From Clostridia bacterium (lineage in GTDB: Bacteria > Bacillota > Clostridia > Oscillospirales > Acutalibacteraceae): DNA of 64,000 bases. The number at the start of each line of letters is the position of its first letter. Position 1 is the stretch's first letter. The notes beneath the pieces are model-generated. The model was not told the DNA's origin, ran no database searches, and was given only the letters and a program-made list of their open reading frames with translations. Position numbers and translations under genes: made by a program. Below are positions 17,467 to 26,256 of this stretch, one piece after another. Location: the NCBI GenBank assembly GCA_017438845.1, contig JAFRUO010000029.1:98231-162230 (forward strand). The letters are read 5' to 3'.

Positions 17467-18240
17467 TCACTGCACGCCGCCTTCGTTGTCAATCTGCGTT
17501 TCGCCGAAGGCAGAGGCATCAGCCAAGCCCTTTTCAATCGCATACCTTTTAAGGTTTTCGTAGTACATTGCCCTTGCGGTAAGCTTGTACGGCAGAACGT
17601 AGATGTTAAGAATACCCGCAGTCATCGAACAGAGCATATCCCAGCCGATAAAGCTTAAATCAAGCATAAACAGCTCGGATTTGTGTCCGTCGGTTATCAG
17701 CTTTGAAAGCTTTCTCGCCTGATCGCCCGTGATATAGCGATTGTCGCCTACGATATACGGAACCATATAGTACTGATAATATTTAATTATGCCGGGAACA
17801 ATAAGCAAAAAGCAGAAAAGCGCCTCAATAAGTCCCGTAACAAAGCCGATACCGAGATACCTTCCAAAACTGTTTTTCAGGTCGGTATAAGCCGCAGAAT
17901 AGGGATAGCTTACGTTATTCCTCAGACATTTTAAAAAGTAAATTGTAACAGCGAACTGTACGGGAATAAGTAAAATCTCAACAACCGACTGGAGCGACTG
18001 AACAATACTCATCGGCGCCGTAACGTACGGATCCCTCAGCGCCTCCGCAAGCCTCTCAAAGTCCTGAACCGTGTCCAGGCTTATTTCAAAATTAAAACCG
18101 AAAAATCTGTAGGAAAGCGAAAACAAAAACGGGAAAACAATAATCGGTAACAGTACCATAATCCAGTTTCCGTAATCCTTGTATAAATTAATGTTGTACT
18201 TCGCTTCCTCTTTAATTGCTGCTCTGTTAAGCACGGGCAT
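17467..18240 (-). CDS. DUF975 family integral membrane protein
   Basis: A 257-residue membrane protein of the DUF975 type with about six hydrophobic segments. The N-terminus (LNRAAIKEEAKYNI) and the motif GIGFVTGLIEALFCFLLIVPGII with the following YYQYYMVPYI are typical of the family. GGAGGAAAT precedes the ATG. It starts 12 nt after cysS and is probably the last gene of the T-box controlled cysE-cysS transcript. The molecular function is unknown; nothing in the sequence shows a transported substrate or an enzyme site. Confidence 0.85.
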   Translation of the reverse strand: MPVLNRAAIKEEAKYNINLYKDYGNWIMVLLPIIVFPFLFSLSYRFFGFNFEISLDTVQDFERLAEALRDPYVTAPMSIVQSLQSVVEILLIPVQFAVTIYFLKCLRNNVSYPYSAAYTDLKNSFGRYLGIGFVTGLIEALFCFLLIVPGIIKYYQYYMVPYIVGDNRYITGDQARKLSKLITDGHKSELFMLDLSFIGWDMLCSMTAGILNIYVLPYKLTARAMYYENLKRYAIEKGLADASAFGETQIDNEGGVQ

Positions 18241-18252
18241 AGTATTTCCTCC

Positions 18253-19653
18253 TTATTCTCTGTGCCATTTAACACCCTGAGGGGTGTCCTCAAGGATTAT
18301 TCCCTGAGCCTTCAGCTCGTCTCTGATTCTGTCCGATTCCGCCCAGTTTTTCTCCTGCCTCGCCTTAGTGCGAAGCTCGATAAGCTTTTCTATTTCGCTG
18401 TCAAGGTCGGCTTCGGCATTTCTGTTATAAACAAGACCGAGCACGCCCGAAAGCTCGTCAAAAAGCCCTGCGGCAAAGCTTATTAATTCCTTACTGCCCG
18501 AGCCGAGAACATTTACGTTGATGTCCTTAACAAGCTCAAACAGCGCGGCAATACCGTCGGCGGTGTTTAGGTCGTCATCCATAGCCTCAACAAACTGCTC
18601 ACGTCTTTTTGAAAGCTGAGCCTTGATTTCGTCAAGGTTGTCGGGTGTGGTTTCCTCTGCGCTCGAAAGCTCAAAGTCAAGAGAATCACGGCAGTTATAA
18701 AGTCTTTGAAGCGCCGCCTTGCACTGCTCGATAATATCAACGCTGTAGTTGATAGGGCTTCTGTAATGCGAGGAAATCATAAGGTATCTTATCGGCTCAT
18801 AGCCGTATTTTTCCGCAACGTCACGCACGGTAAAGAAATTGCCGAGCGACTTTGACATCTTTACATTGTCAACATTGATATATCCGTTGTGCATCCAGTA
18901 GTTTGCAAACGGCACGCCGTTACAGCATTCGGACTGAGCAATTTCATTTTCATGGTGCGGGAAGATAAGGTCCTGACCGCCGCAGTGGATGTCGATAGTC
19001 TTGCCGAGGTATCTGCCTGCCATAGCCGAGCACTCAATGTGCCAGCCGGGTCTGCCCTTTCCCCACGGAGAATCCCAGCTCGGCTCACCGGGCTTTGCGC
19101 CCTTCCAGAGTGCAAAATCCATAGGCTCCTTTTTAAGCTCTCCGATGTTGATTCTCGCTCCTGCCTCAAGGTCCTCAAGCGGCTGATGCGAAAGCTTGCC
19201 GTATTCGTCAAACTTTTTCGGGCTGAAATAAACGTCGCCGTTTTCTACGGGGTATGCATAGCCCTTTTCAACAAGCGTGCTGATAATATTTATAATCTCG
19301 TCAATGTTTTCGGTCGCCTTCGGGTGATATGTCGCCTCACGGAAATTCATGCCCTTGACATCGGTCCAGAATTCCTCAATGTATTTTTCGGAAACCGTTT
19401 TGTAGTCGGTGCCGTCCTCAATCGCCTTCTTAATTATTTTGTCGTCAATGTCGGTAAAATTCTGGACAAAGGTTACCTTATAGCCTCTGTACTCAAGGTA
19501 ACGCCTGAGCGTGTCAAAAACACAAATCGGACGGGCGTTGCCGATATGGATGTAGTTGTATACCGTCGGGCCGCAGGCATAGATTTTAACCTCGCCGGGC
19601 GTAATGGTTTTAAGCTCTTCCTTTTTTCTTGTAAGAGTGTTATAAATTATCAT
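18253..19653 (-). CDS. cysS: cysteine--tRNA ligase
   Basis: A 466-residue class I aminoacyl-tRNA synthetase that charges tRNA-Cys. The HIGN signature is at 36-39, just after the zinc ligand Cys27, and KMSKS is at about 266-270. Other conserved blocks are GRPGWHIECSAM and CGGQDLIFPHHENEIAQS, supplying the remaining Cys and His zinc ligands. Length is normal for CysRS. Its ATG overlaps the cysE stop by 4 nt, so cysteine synthesis and charging are co-produced. Both follow a leader that reads tRNA-Cys, so cysteine starvation should raise both. Confidence 0.97.
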   Translation of the reverse strand: MIIYNTLTRKKEELKTITPGEVKIYACGPTVYNYIHIGNARPICVFDTLRRYLEYRGYKVTFVQNFTDIDDKIIKKAIEDGTDYKTVSEKYIEEFWTDVKGMNFREATYHPKATENIDEIINIISTLVEKGYAYPVENGDVYFSPKKFDEYGKLSHQPLEDLEAGARINIGELKKEPMDFALWKGAKPGEPSWDSPWGKGRPGWHIECSAMAGRYLGKTIDIHCGGQDLIFPHHENEIAQSECCNGVPFANYWMHNGYINVDNVKMSKSLGNFFTVRDVAEKYGYEPIRYLMISSHYRSPINYSVDIIEQCKAALQRLYNCRDSLDFELSSAEETTPDNLDEIKAQLSKRREQFVEAMDDDLNTADGIAALFELVKDINVNVLGSGSKELISFAAGLFDELSGVLGLVYNRNAEADLDSEIEKLIELRTKARQEKNWAESDRIRDELKAQGIILEDTPQGVKWHRE

Positions 19654-20285
19654 TTTTCTTCCTCCGAATTAATCTTCTTTTCAAGTAAGTCAATACGTCT
19701 GCGCATATAGCAAAGCTCCTGCTCAATCGGGTCGGGAATATGAATCTGGTCAAGCTTGTCGACACGGATACCGTCCTGCTTAACAACCCTTGCGGGCACG
19801 CCGACCGCCGTACAGTTGGGCGGTATCTCCTCAAGCACAACTGCGCCTGCGGCAATGTTTGAGTTGTCGCCGACCTTAAACGGGCCGAGCACCTTTGCGC
19901 CTGCGCCTACCATAACGCCGTTGCCGATTGTGGGATGACGTTTGCCGATGTCCTTGCCCGTACCGCCGAGGGTTACGCCCTGATAAAGCGTAACGTCGTC
20001 GCCGATTTCGGTGGTTTCGCCTATTACAACGCCCGTGCCGTGGTCGATAAAGAATCTTTTTCCTATTTTTGCGGCAGGGTGAATTTCGATGCCCGTCTTT
20101 TTTACCGCCCTTTGCGATACGGCTCTTGCGAGGAATCTGTGATTGTGCTCCCACAGCCAATGCGCTCTGCGATACATCCGTATAGCTTTAAGCCCGGGAT
20201 ACAGGAACATTATTTCCGCCGCCGATTTCGCCGCAGGGTCACGGTCACGTACAGTTTGTATATCCTCTTTGATTATTTTAAACAT
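19650..20285 (-). CDS. cysE: serine O-acetyltransferase
   Basis: A 211-residue enzyme that acetylates serine with acetyl-CoA for cysteine synthesis. The start is ATG 20285 behind TTGGAGGA; a longer frame runs back into the T-box leader and is rejected. The N-terminal helical domain (DRDPAAKSAAEIMFLYPG) is followed by the left-handed beta-helix of hexapeptide repeats (about 60-170), with the catalytic block FIDHGTGVVIGETTEIGDD and GGTGKDIGKRHP. It is shorter than the E. coli enzyme, as in most Firmicutes. First gene of the Cys T-box operon. Confidence 0.95.
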   Translation of the reverse strand: MFKIIKEDIQTVRDRDPAAKSAAEIMFLYPGLKAIRMYRRAHWLWEHNHRFLARAVSQRAVKKTGIEIHPAAKIGKRFFIDHGTGVVIGETTEIGDDVTLYQGVTLGGTGKDIGKRHPTIGNGVMVGAGAKVLGPFKVGDNSNIAAGAVVLEEIPPNCTAVGVPARVVKQDGIRVDKLDQIHIPDPIEQELCYMRRRIDLLEKKINSEEEK

Positions 20286-20299
20286 ATATCCTCCAATAA

Positions 20300-20525
20300 A
20301 AAATACCCTCGGCTTTACAAGACCGAAGGCGATTAGTCGCGGTTCCACTTCGCTTTATAGCTTTAAGACCTGTAACGCGGTCAGACGTGCAGAGATACTG
20401 TATTCCCCCTGCCTGCTCATGAGTGCACTTCGCAATTTCCCGCACCGGGACGCTTACAGCCGACGACGTCCGTTCTCTGTGATGCGCTAAAAAAACTACT
20501 CTCTCATTCGTAGCATTTTACTTTC
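20300..20525 (-). promoter_or_regulatory. T-box riboswitch leader, tRNA-Cys specific
   Basis: The minus-strand leader contains AAGTGGAACCGCG (20338-20350), whose TGGA bulge pairs with a tRNA ending UCCA, matching the U discriminator of tRNA-Cys. Stem I shows GAAG-TGC-ACTCATGAG with the TGC specifier at 20425-20427, the same architecture as the Trp leader. The terminator stem CCTTCGG / CCGAGGG (20306-20312 with 20323-20329) is followed by TATTTTTTA. It controls cysE-cysS. Confidence 0.93.
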
Positions 20526-20530
20526 TTTAT

Positions 20531-20559
20531 ATTATATCATACTTTTTCGGATTTTGCAC
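20531..20559 (-). promoter_or_regulatory. promoter of the Cys T-box operon
   Basis: Minus-strand GTGCAA (20554-20559), 17-nt spacer, TATAAT (20531-20536). The -10 is perfect and the -35 weak. Confidence 0.55.
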
Positions 20560-20562
20560 CTA

Positions 20563-21132
20563 TTATTTTGAAAAATCTATAACTTTTACGCTGTCCTTGA
20601 TATATACCGCACCCGAAACGACTGTCAGCACGGCGCAAATCCACATAAGACATGAGGAAATTGCATTTACCGAGAACGGCAAAAAGCTAAGAAAGCCTTC
20701 AAACTGACACAAAAGCATAATAATAATTGTAAACACCATCTGGCATACGGTCTTAACCTTGCCCCAGTAGTTGGCAGGGATAACAACCCCGTCTGCGGCG
20801 GCTATGCTTCTTATGGATGTAATTGTAAATTCCCGTACAAGAATAACAAAAAGTACCCACGGGCTGCAAAGCCCCTCGCTCATAAAGCCGATAAGTGCGG
20901 CGGTTGTCAATATTTTGTCTGCAACGGGGTCAAGAAGCTTTCCGAAATTCGTAACCTCGTTATTTTTCCTTGCAAGATGTCCGTCAACAGCGTCCGTAAT
21001 CGAGCCTGCGACAAAAATAATGCAGGCAATTAAAAACCTGTACGGCAAAGTTTTCCACAAAAACGCCGTAAGAAATACCGGCGTAATCAGAATCCTTGCA
21101 ACCGTAAGTCTGTTAGGTACATTTAACCTCAT
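20563..21132 (-). CDS. pgsA: CDP-diacylglycerol--glycerol-3-phosphate 3-phosphatidyltransferase
   Basis: A 189-residue membrane enzyme making phosphatidylglycerol phosphate from CDP-diacylglycerol. The CDP-alcohol phosphatidyltransferase motif is intact: DAVDGHLAR, then eight residues, then GKLLDPVAD, giving all conserved Asp, Gly and Arg residues. Four to six hydrophobic helices surround it. Its ATG overlaps the rimO stop by 4 nt. It is the last gene of the recA-recX-rimO-pgsA run and ends close to the divergent Cys T-box promoter. Confidence 0.95.
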   Translation of the reverse strand: MRLNVPNRLTVARILITPVFLTAFLWKTLPYRFLIACIIFVAGSITDAVDGHLARKNNEVTNFGKLLDPVADKILTTAALIGFMSEGLCSPWVLFVILVREFTITSIRSIAAADGVVIPANYWGKVKTVCQMVFTIIIMLLCQFEGFLSFLPFSVNAISSCLMWICAVLTVVSGAVYIKDSVKVIDFSK

Positions 21133-22457
21133 ACTATCTCTCCGATCAAATCGTATTCGTTTGTACCCATTACCTCAACGTCAACAAAATCCCCTTCATT
21201 AAGCTCGAAAGGACAGGTGAAATTAATCACGCCGTCAATCTCGGGCGCATCCCTCCAGGTGCGTCCGAAATATGTGTCGGTATAAGGGTCGTAGCCCTCA
21301 ACAACGGTCCTTAAAACCTTGCCGACAAGACTGTCGTTATTTTTTTCAACTATTCTGTACTGCTGCTCCATAATCACATCGCTTCGCCTTTGCTTAACGT
21401 CGTCGTCAAGCTGGTCGGGGAGCCTTGCCGCAGCGGTCCCCTCCTCCTGCGAATAGCAGAAGCAGCCGAGCCTGTCGAATTTTGCCTTTTCGACAAAATC
21501 GGACAGTATTTCAAAGCTTTCCTCGGTTTCGCCCGGGAAGCCCGTTATCAAGGTAGTTCTTACCACAGCGTCCGGCAGCTCGCTTCTGATTTTTCCTACA
21601 AGCCCAAGCAGCGACTCGCTGTTGCCCTTTCGGTTCATAAGCTTTAGTATTTTTTCGTCCGCATGCTGCATGGGAAGGTCAAAATAATTAAGAAGCTTTT
21701 TGTTACTTTTAAACACGCCGATAAGCTCGTCGGTAACCCTTTCGGGGTAAATATAAAGCACCCTTATCCACTCAAGAGCTTCGATTTTGCAAAGCGCCGC
21801 AAGCAGTGCCGCAAGTGCAGGCTTGCCGTACAAATCCTCGCCGTACCTGCCCGTGTCCTGAGCTATAACAATCAGCTCCTTAACTCCCGAGGCGGCAAGC
21901 TGCTGAGCCTCTTTTAAAATGCTTTCGGGCGCACGTGAACGGAAGGGCCCTCTGATTTTCGGAATTGCACAGTAGGTGCAGTTGTTTGAACAGCCTTCGG
22001 CAATTTTGATATAAGCATAGTAAGGGGGAGTGGTCAGAAGCCTTTCGGAATCAATCGGAAGACAGGTTTTTTCGCCGAAGCTCTCAAGCGTTTCATCACT
22101 TTGGAGAACCTCATCGACAAGCGAAACTATGTCCTTGTTTGAGCCGATACCGATAACCGCATCAACCTCGGGCATATCCTCAAGTATTTCCTCACGGTAA
22201 CGTTCGGCAAGACAGCCGGTGACAATAATTTTGCCGATTAACCCCTCTTTTTTCAGCTCCGCCATATCAAGAATATTCTCGATGGCCTCCTTCTTTGCGT
22301 CCTCAATAAAGCCGCAGGTATTGATAATAACGGCGTCTGCGCCGTCTACATCGTCACAGATGATATAGCCGTTCTTCGCAAGTGAAGCCAGCATTATTTC
22401 TGCGTCTATCTGGTTCTTTGAACATCCGAGGGAAATCATCCCGATTTTTTTACTCAT
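21129..22457 (-). CDS. rimO: ribosomal protein S12 methylthiotransferase
   Basis: A 442-residue radical SAM enzyme that adds a methylthio group to an Asp of ribosomal protein S12. The start is ATG 22457 behind GGAGAAAG; an in-frame GTG upstream is less likely. The N-terminal UPF0004 domain supplies three iron-sulfur Cys (GCSKN, NTCGF, GCLAER). The radical SAM motif is CSNNCTYC. A TRAM domain ends the protein (VVEGYDPYTDTYFGRTWRDAPEIDG spread over the final 80 residues), the pattern that separates RimO from MiaB. It overlaps the recX stop by 8 nt. Confidence 0.94.
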   Translation of the reverse strand: MSKKIGMISLGCSKNQIDAEIMLASLAKNGYIICDDVDGADAVIINTCGFIEDAKKEAIENILDMAELKKEGLIGKIIVTGCLAERYREEILEDMPEVDAVIGIGSNKDIVSLVDEVLQSDETLESFGEKTCLPIDSERLLTTPPYYAYIKIAEGCSNNCTYCAIPKIRGPFRSRAPESILKEAQQLAASGVKELIVIAQDTGRYGEDLYGKPALAALLAALCKIEALEWIRVLYIYPERVTDELIGVFKSNKKLLNYFDLPMQHADEKILKLMNRKGNSESLLGLVGKIRSELPDAVVRTTLITGFPGETEESFEILSDFVEKAKFDRLGCFCYSQEEGTAAARLPDQLDDDVKQRRSDVIMEQQYRIVEKNNDSLVGKVLRTVVEGYDPYTDTYFGRTWRDAPEIDGVINFTCPFELNEGDFVDVEVMGTNEYDLIGEIV

Positions 22458-23076
22458 AGCTTTCTCCGTCCGCACTTTCGCACTGCACCTGCCCGAGCGC
22501 CTTTCTGATGTCGGAATACGAATAGCCCATTCTCAGAAGTGCGTTAATCGTTCTGTTAATGTTTTTCTCATCGGACAGTTTGCTTTTATATTTCGTGTTT
22601 AACAATAATATAATACGATTATATTCCTCTTTGTCAAGTGAGTCCACGGCATTTTTTGCAGTCTCCGAGTCAATTCCCTTCGCCTTGAGCTCAAGAAGTA
22701 TTCTTTTAGGAGCGTATTTTTTCCTTTCGTAAAGCTCTGCGGCATAGGCTTCCGCAAAGCGCGAGTCGTCAATAAGCCTGAGCTGCTCCAGCTTGTCTGC
22801 CGCATACTGAGCCGCCTCCTCGGGAAAGTCCTTTAAGAGCTTAGTTACCAGCTCCTTTTTGGAATGCTGACGTCTGTCGAGCAGCCTTGAACCCTTCAAA
22901 AAAGCACGACGGGAGTTGACGCAGCCTTCAAGCTGCGCCAACCCCTCGTTATCAATTTCTTTTAAATTATGCCATTTTTCGGAAAACCAGAAATTACTGT
23001 CGCAGGTCATACGGTATTCGTCGTCAATATAAATATGTATTTTACCTGCTTTTCCGTTTTTTACACTCAGCTTCAT
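22450..23076 (-). CDS. recX: recombination regulator RecX
   Basis: A 208-residue helical protein that modulates RecA filaments. It has the RecX three-helix repeats, seen as [46 protein letters not shown] (in sections) and [18 protein letters not shown]. Its ATG overlaps the recA stop by 4 nt, so the partner pair is translationally coupled. It lies at the 5' end of the co-transcribed rimO and pgsA genes. Confidence 0.92.
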   Translation of the reverse strand: MKLSVKNGKAGKIHIYIDDEYRMTCDSNFWFSEKWHNLKEIDNEGLAQLEGCVNSRRAFLKGSRLLDRRQHSKKELVTKLLKDFPEEAAQYAADKLEQLRLIDDSRFAEAYAAELYERKKYAPKRILLELKAKGIDSETAKNAVDSLDKEEYNRIILLLNTKYKSKLSDEKNINRTINALLRMGYSYSDIRKALGQVQCESADGESYE

Positions 23077-24215
23077 TCGTCGTCGTCAACCATTACGTCA
23101 ATCTTTGCTCTTGCCGCATCCTTAGTTGTTTCAACGGGTCTGTAAGCAATAACCTCGTCTGACAGGTCGTCCGAGGCATCCTCCTTGCTCTTTTGCTCAA
23201 AGAGCTTGGTGCGGATTTTGTTTTCAACCTCAGCCGCAACATCGGGGTTGTCCTTGAGATAGTTCTTGGTGTTCTCTCTGCCCTGGCCGATTCTCTGCTC
23301 GCCGTATGAGAACCAGGCGCCGCTTTTTCTGATTATGTCCATATTAACCGCCATGTCAACAAGCTCGCTCTCGTGTGAAATACCCTCGCCGAACATGATG
23401 TCAAACTCAGCAACCTTGAAAGGAGGAGCAACCTTGTTTTTAACGATTTTAACCTTTGTGTGCGAGCCGATGAACTCTCCGTTAGTGCCCTTTAAGGATT
23501 CGGTTCTTCTGACGTCCATTCTGATTGTAGCGTAGAATTTTAGTGCTCTGCCGCCGGTGGTGGTTTCGGGATTCCCGAACACAACGCCGACCTTTTCACG
23601 CAGCTGGTTGATAAAAATAATAATGGTATTTGACTTGGAAATAACGCCGGCAAGCTTTCTCATCGCCTGCGACATAAGTCTTGCGTGAGCGCCCATGTGG
23701 CTGTCGCCCATTTCACCGTCGATTTCCGCTCTCGGTACAAGAGCCGCAACAGAGTCAACTACGATTACGTCAAGCGCACCCGAGCGTGCAAGAGCCTCAA
23801 CAATTTCAAGCGCCTGCTCGCCGTCGTCGGGCTGAGAAACGAGAAGGGAGTCAACGTCTACGCCCAGAGCCGCCGCATAAACGGGGTCAAGCGCATGCTC
23901 GGCGTCGACAAACGCCGCTTCGCCGCCTGCTTTCTGAGCTTCGGCAACCGCATGAAGCGCAAGCGTTGTTTTACCCGAGGACTCGGGACCGTATATTTCG
24001 ATTATTCTGCCCTTGGGGAAGCCGCCGATTCCCGTTGCCGCGTCAAGCGCAAGCGAACCTGTGGAAATCGCCTCGACATTGAGCCCGCCGTTTTCGCCTA
24101 GTCTCATAATAGCGCCCTCGCCGTATTTCTTTTCTATCTGAGTAAGCGCTGTTTCAAGTGCCTTCTTTTTGTTGTCGTTTAAGCCTGTTTTGTTTGCGTT
24201 TGCCTTAGTTGCCAT
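23073..24215 (-). CDS. recA: recombinase RecA
   Basis: A 380-residue ATP-dependent strand-exchange protein, central to recombination and SOS induction. Walker [10 protein letters not shown] is at 76-84. [16 protein letters not shown] is the Walker B region, and [26 protein letters not shown] covers loop L2 in sections. The C-terminus is acidic (VDDDE). GAGAGGT precedes the ATG. The promoter has perfect spacing and a LexA box covers the expected transcription start. It forms an operon with recX, rimO and pgsA. Confidence 0.98.
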   Translation of the reverse strand: MATKANANKTGLNDNKKKALETALTQIEKKYGEGAIMRLGENGGLNVEAISTGSLALDAATGIGGFPKGRIIEIYGPESSGKTTLALHAVAEAQKAGGEAAFVDAEHALDPVYAAALGVDVDSLLVSQPDDGEQALEIVEALARSGALDVIVVDSVAALVPRAEIDGEMGDSHMGAHARLMSQAMRKLAGVISKSNTIIIFINQLREKVGVVFGNPETTTGGRALKFYATIRMDVRRTESLKGTNGEFIGSHTKVKIVKNKVAPPFKVAEFDIMFGEGISHESELVDMAVNMDIIRKSGAWFSYGEQRIGQGRENTKNYLKDNPDVAAEVENKIRTKLFEQKSKEDASDDLSDEVIAYRPVETTKDAARAKIDVMVDDDE

Positions 24216-24231
24216 ATTAATACCTCTCAGT

Positions 24232-24245
24232 CGTACATTTGTTCG
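24232..24245 (-). promoter_or_regulatory. lexA box: LexA (SOS) box at the recA promoter
   Basis: Minus-strand CGAACAAATGTACG matches the Gram-positive consensus CGAAC-N4-GTTCG with one mismatch. It begins 8 nt downstream of the -10 element, over the expected start site. Confidence 0.8.
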
Positions 24246-24253
24246 TTTTCTAA

Positions 24254-24282
24254 ATTATATATTATATATTCAAAAAATGCAA
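24254..24282 (-). promoter_or_regulatory. recA promoter
   Basis: Minus-strand TTGCAT (24277-24282), 17-nt spacer, TATAAT (24254-24259). Confidence 0.85.
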
Positions 24283-24383
24283 GTGCTTTTTTCCGAAATT
24301 TTTAAAATTGCCCGTGTTTCGCGCATAAAAGTACAATTAACAGCCCGTAAAAGAATAAATTTATACTTTTTTGCAAAAAACAC

Positions 24384-24412
24384 TTGCTTTTATCAAAATA
24401 TTCTGTTAAAAT
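24384..24412 (+). promoter_or_regulatory. rpmB promoter
   Basis: TTGCTT (24384-24389), 17-nt spacer, TAAAAT (24407-24412), 37 nt before the rpmB start codon. Confidence 0.7.
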
Positions 24413-24448
24413 ACTGTCTGTTATTGATAAAAGGAGGTGCCTCGCACT

Positions 24449-24634
24449 ATGGCAAAATGTGAATTCTGCGGAAAAGACGTAGCTTTCGGCATCAAAGTTT
24501 CTCACTCACACAGACGTTCCAACAGAACATGGAAGCCGAACGTAAAAAGAGTTAAGGCAATTGTTAATGGCTCTCCTAAAAGAGTTTATGCTTGCACTCG
24601 TTGCCTTCGTTCAGGCAAGGTTACAAGAGCTTAA
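24449..24634 (+). CDS. rpmB: 50S ribosomal protein L28
   Basis: A 61-residue ribosomal protein of the large subunit. The start is ATG 24449 after AAAGGAGG; an in-frame upstream codon would add four residues without support. It has CEFC near the N-terminus and CTRC near the C-terminus, so it is the zinc-binding form of L28. SHSHRRSNRTWKPN is the conserved RNA-binding part. Single gene with its own promoter and terminator, divergent from recA. Confidence 0.97.
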   Translation: MAKCEFCGKDVAFGIKVSHSHRRSNRTWKPNVKRVKAIVNGSPKRVYACTRCLRSGKVTRA

Positions 24635-24656
24635 CTTTGAAGAACTGAAAAAGAAA

Positions 24657-24684
24657 CACGCTTACCCTTCGGTAAGCGTTTTTT
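24657..24684. terminator. bidirectional terminator after rpmB
   Basis: Stem acgcttac / gtaagcgt around ccttcg, followed by TTTTTTC on the plus strand; an A-run on the other side lets it serve the converging radical SAM gene. Confidence 0.85.
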
Positions 24685-24707
24685 CTTTTTTGTTTTTTAA
24701 AAGCTTT

Positions 24708-25601
24708 TCACCTGCCGTCAAGGGAGCGTAGCCTTGCATTGACAGTGTTCAGAACATGCTTCTTGTCAGCAGACCAGAGAGGCGCTGTAAGAAGCTTTTT
24801 CGGTGCGTCGCCCGTTAGTCGGTGAATCACAATATTATTCGGAATCAGCTCAACGCATTTAACAAGCAGGTCCGTATACTCCTCAAGCGAAAGGACCTCA
24901 AACTCACCGTTTCGATACATCTGCTCAAGCTTTGTGCCTTTTAGCACATGCAGAAGCTGAAGCTTTATTCCGTCCGCCCCGCTTGCAACAACATACCTTA
25001 CGCTTTGAAGCACCATCTCCACGGTTTCACCCGGAAGTCCCAAAATTAGATGCACAACGGTATTGATACCCTCCTGCTTTAACAGCCTGACGGCTCTGTC
25101 ATAATCGCTTAACGGGTAACAGCGGTTTATAAGCTGTGCCGTGTTTTCGTGTATAGTCTGAAGCCCGAGTTCAACAAAGACAGGCTTAATGCGGTTAAGC
25201 TCGGAAAGAAGCGCTATCACCTCTTCGGGCAGACAGTCGGGACGTGTCGCAACCGAGACGGCGGCTATGCAGGGATTGTTAACAGCCTTACAGAATATTT
25301 CCCTGAGCCTCTCAACCGGGGCGTAGGTATTTGTAAAAGCCTGAAAATACGCAATAAAATGCTCGCCCGAAAACTTTGAGCGCACCTGCTTTTTCGCATT
25401 TTCTATCTGTACGTCAATGTCCTCGCAGGGTGCTTCGGAAAAATCACCGCTGCCGCCTGTCGAGCAAAAAATACAGCCGCCCTTCCCCTTTGTGCCGTCA
25501 CGGTTGGGGCAGGTAAAGCCTGCGTTAAGCGAAAGCTTATAAAGCTTTTCACCGAAACGCTCAAGAACATATTCATTAAAGGAATAATATACAGGAAACA
25601 T
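24708..25601 (-). CDS. TIGR01212-type (YhcC-like) radical SAM protein
   Basis: A 297-residue radical SAM protein of the YhcC/Elp3-like group. Near the N-terminus GFTCPNRDGTKGKGGCIFC carries the unusually spaced cluster cysteines (CX13-14CxxC type) typical of this family. LGLQTIHENTAQLINR and LILGLPGET are later conserved blocks. GAGGTGA precedes the ATG. It stands alone, divergent from the HD-domain gene. The family is widespread but its substrate is not established; a tRNA or protein modification role is often guessed. Confidence 0.88.
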   Translation of the reverse strand: MFPVYYSFNEYVLERFGEKLYKLSLNAGFTCPNRDGTKGKGGCIFCSTGGSGDFSEAPCEDIDVQIENAKKQVRSKFSGEHFIAYFQAFTNTYAPVERLREIFCKAVNNPCIAAVSVATRPDCLPEEVIALLSELNRIKPVFVELGLQTIHENTAQLINRCYPLSDYDRAVRLLKQEGINTVVHLILGLPGETVEMVLQSVRYVVASGADGIKLQLLHVLKGTKLEQMYRNGEFEVLSLEEYTDLLVKCVELIPNNIVIHRLTGDAPKKLLTAPLWSADKKHVLNTVNARLRSLDGR

Positions 25602-25707
25602 TTAATCACCTCAACAATAATAACAGATTAGTTCATAATTCGCAAGAAATGTGTAAAACAGTTGCAAAATTTTCTTAAATAAAGTAAAATATTATGGGTG
25701 ATTTTGA

Positions 25708-26256
25708 GTGGTAGACAAAAACATGATTTCAACTATATCTCATATCCGCTTCGACCCTGCCTCTCCGAGTCGGGACGATTTGAATATTGAGGACATCGCC
25801 CATGCGCTTTCACTTATTACAAGAGCAAACGGACATTTTGACTGCTTTTATTCAGTTGCTTGCCACTGCATAAACTGTGCAAAGGAAGCCAAGAGCCGCG
25901 GCTACACCGCAAGGGTACAGCTTCTCTGCCTGCTTCACGACGCCGCAGAGGCGTATATCGGCGATATGACAAGGCCGTTAAAGAAAAAAATGCCCGTGTT
26001 CTCCGAAATTGAAAAAAAGTATCAGGATATTATTTTCCCCGCTTTTGTTTCCGAGGCTCTTACCGAGGCAGATTTTGAAAAGGCGAAAAATGTGGACGAC
26101 TGTCTTTTGTACCATGAGTTTTTAACCTTTAACGGCGAGGCGCTGTTCGAAAATGCGCCGAAAATAAACATTTCGGTCAGGGACGGAATTACCGACTTCA
26201 AGCAGACAAAGGAAGAATTTTTAAACTTGTATAAGGAACTCAGAGATGAATTATAA
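25708..26256 (+). CDS. HD-domain phosphohydrolase (YfbR-like)
   Basis: A 182-residue metal-dependent phosphohydrolase. The HD pair is in LLCLLHDAAEAYIGDMTRPLK (about residues 71-91), with an upstream His in SVACHC and a late Asp in NVDDCLLYHEF, giving the H...HD...D metal set. It resembles 5'-deoxynucleotidase YfbR-type hydrolases, so a nucleotide is the likely substrate. The start is GTG 25708 after GGGTGAT; ATG 25723 is an alternative. It overlaps the following GtrA gene by 11 nt, so it heads a four-gene unit. Confidence 0.8.
   Translation: MVDKNMISTISHIRFDPASPSRDDLNIEDIAHALSLITRANGHFDCFYSVACHCINCAKEAKSRGYTARVQLLCLLHDAAEAYIGDMTRPLKKKMPVFSEIEKKYQDIIFPAFVSEALTEADFEKAKNVDDCLLYHEFLTFNGEALFENAPKINISVRDGITDFKQTKEEFLNLYKELRDEL

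Noticed and set aside
18889..19710. A 273-codon open frame on the plus strand opposite cysS
   Set aside because: It lies antisense to a gene with intact CysRS motifs; it has no ribosome site and no family resemblance. Such frames arise from the codon bias of the real gene.
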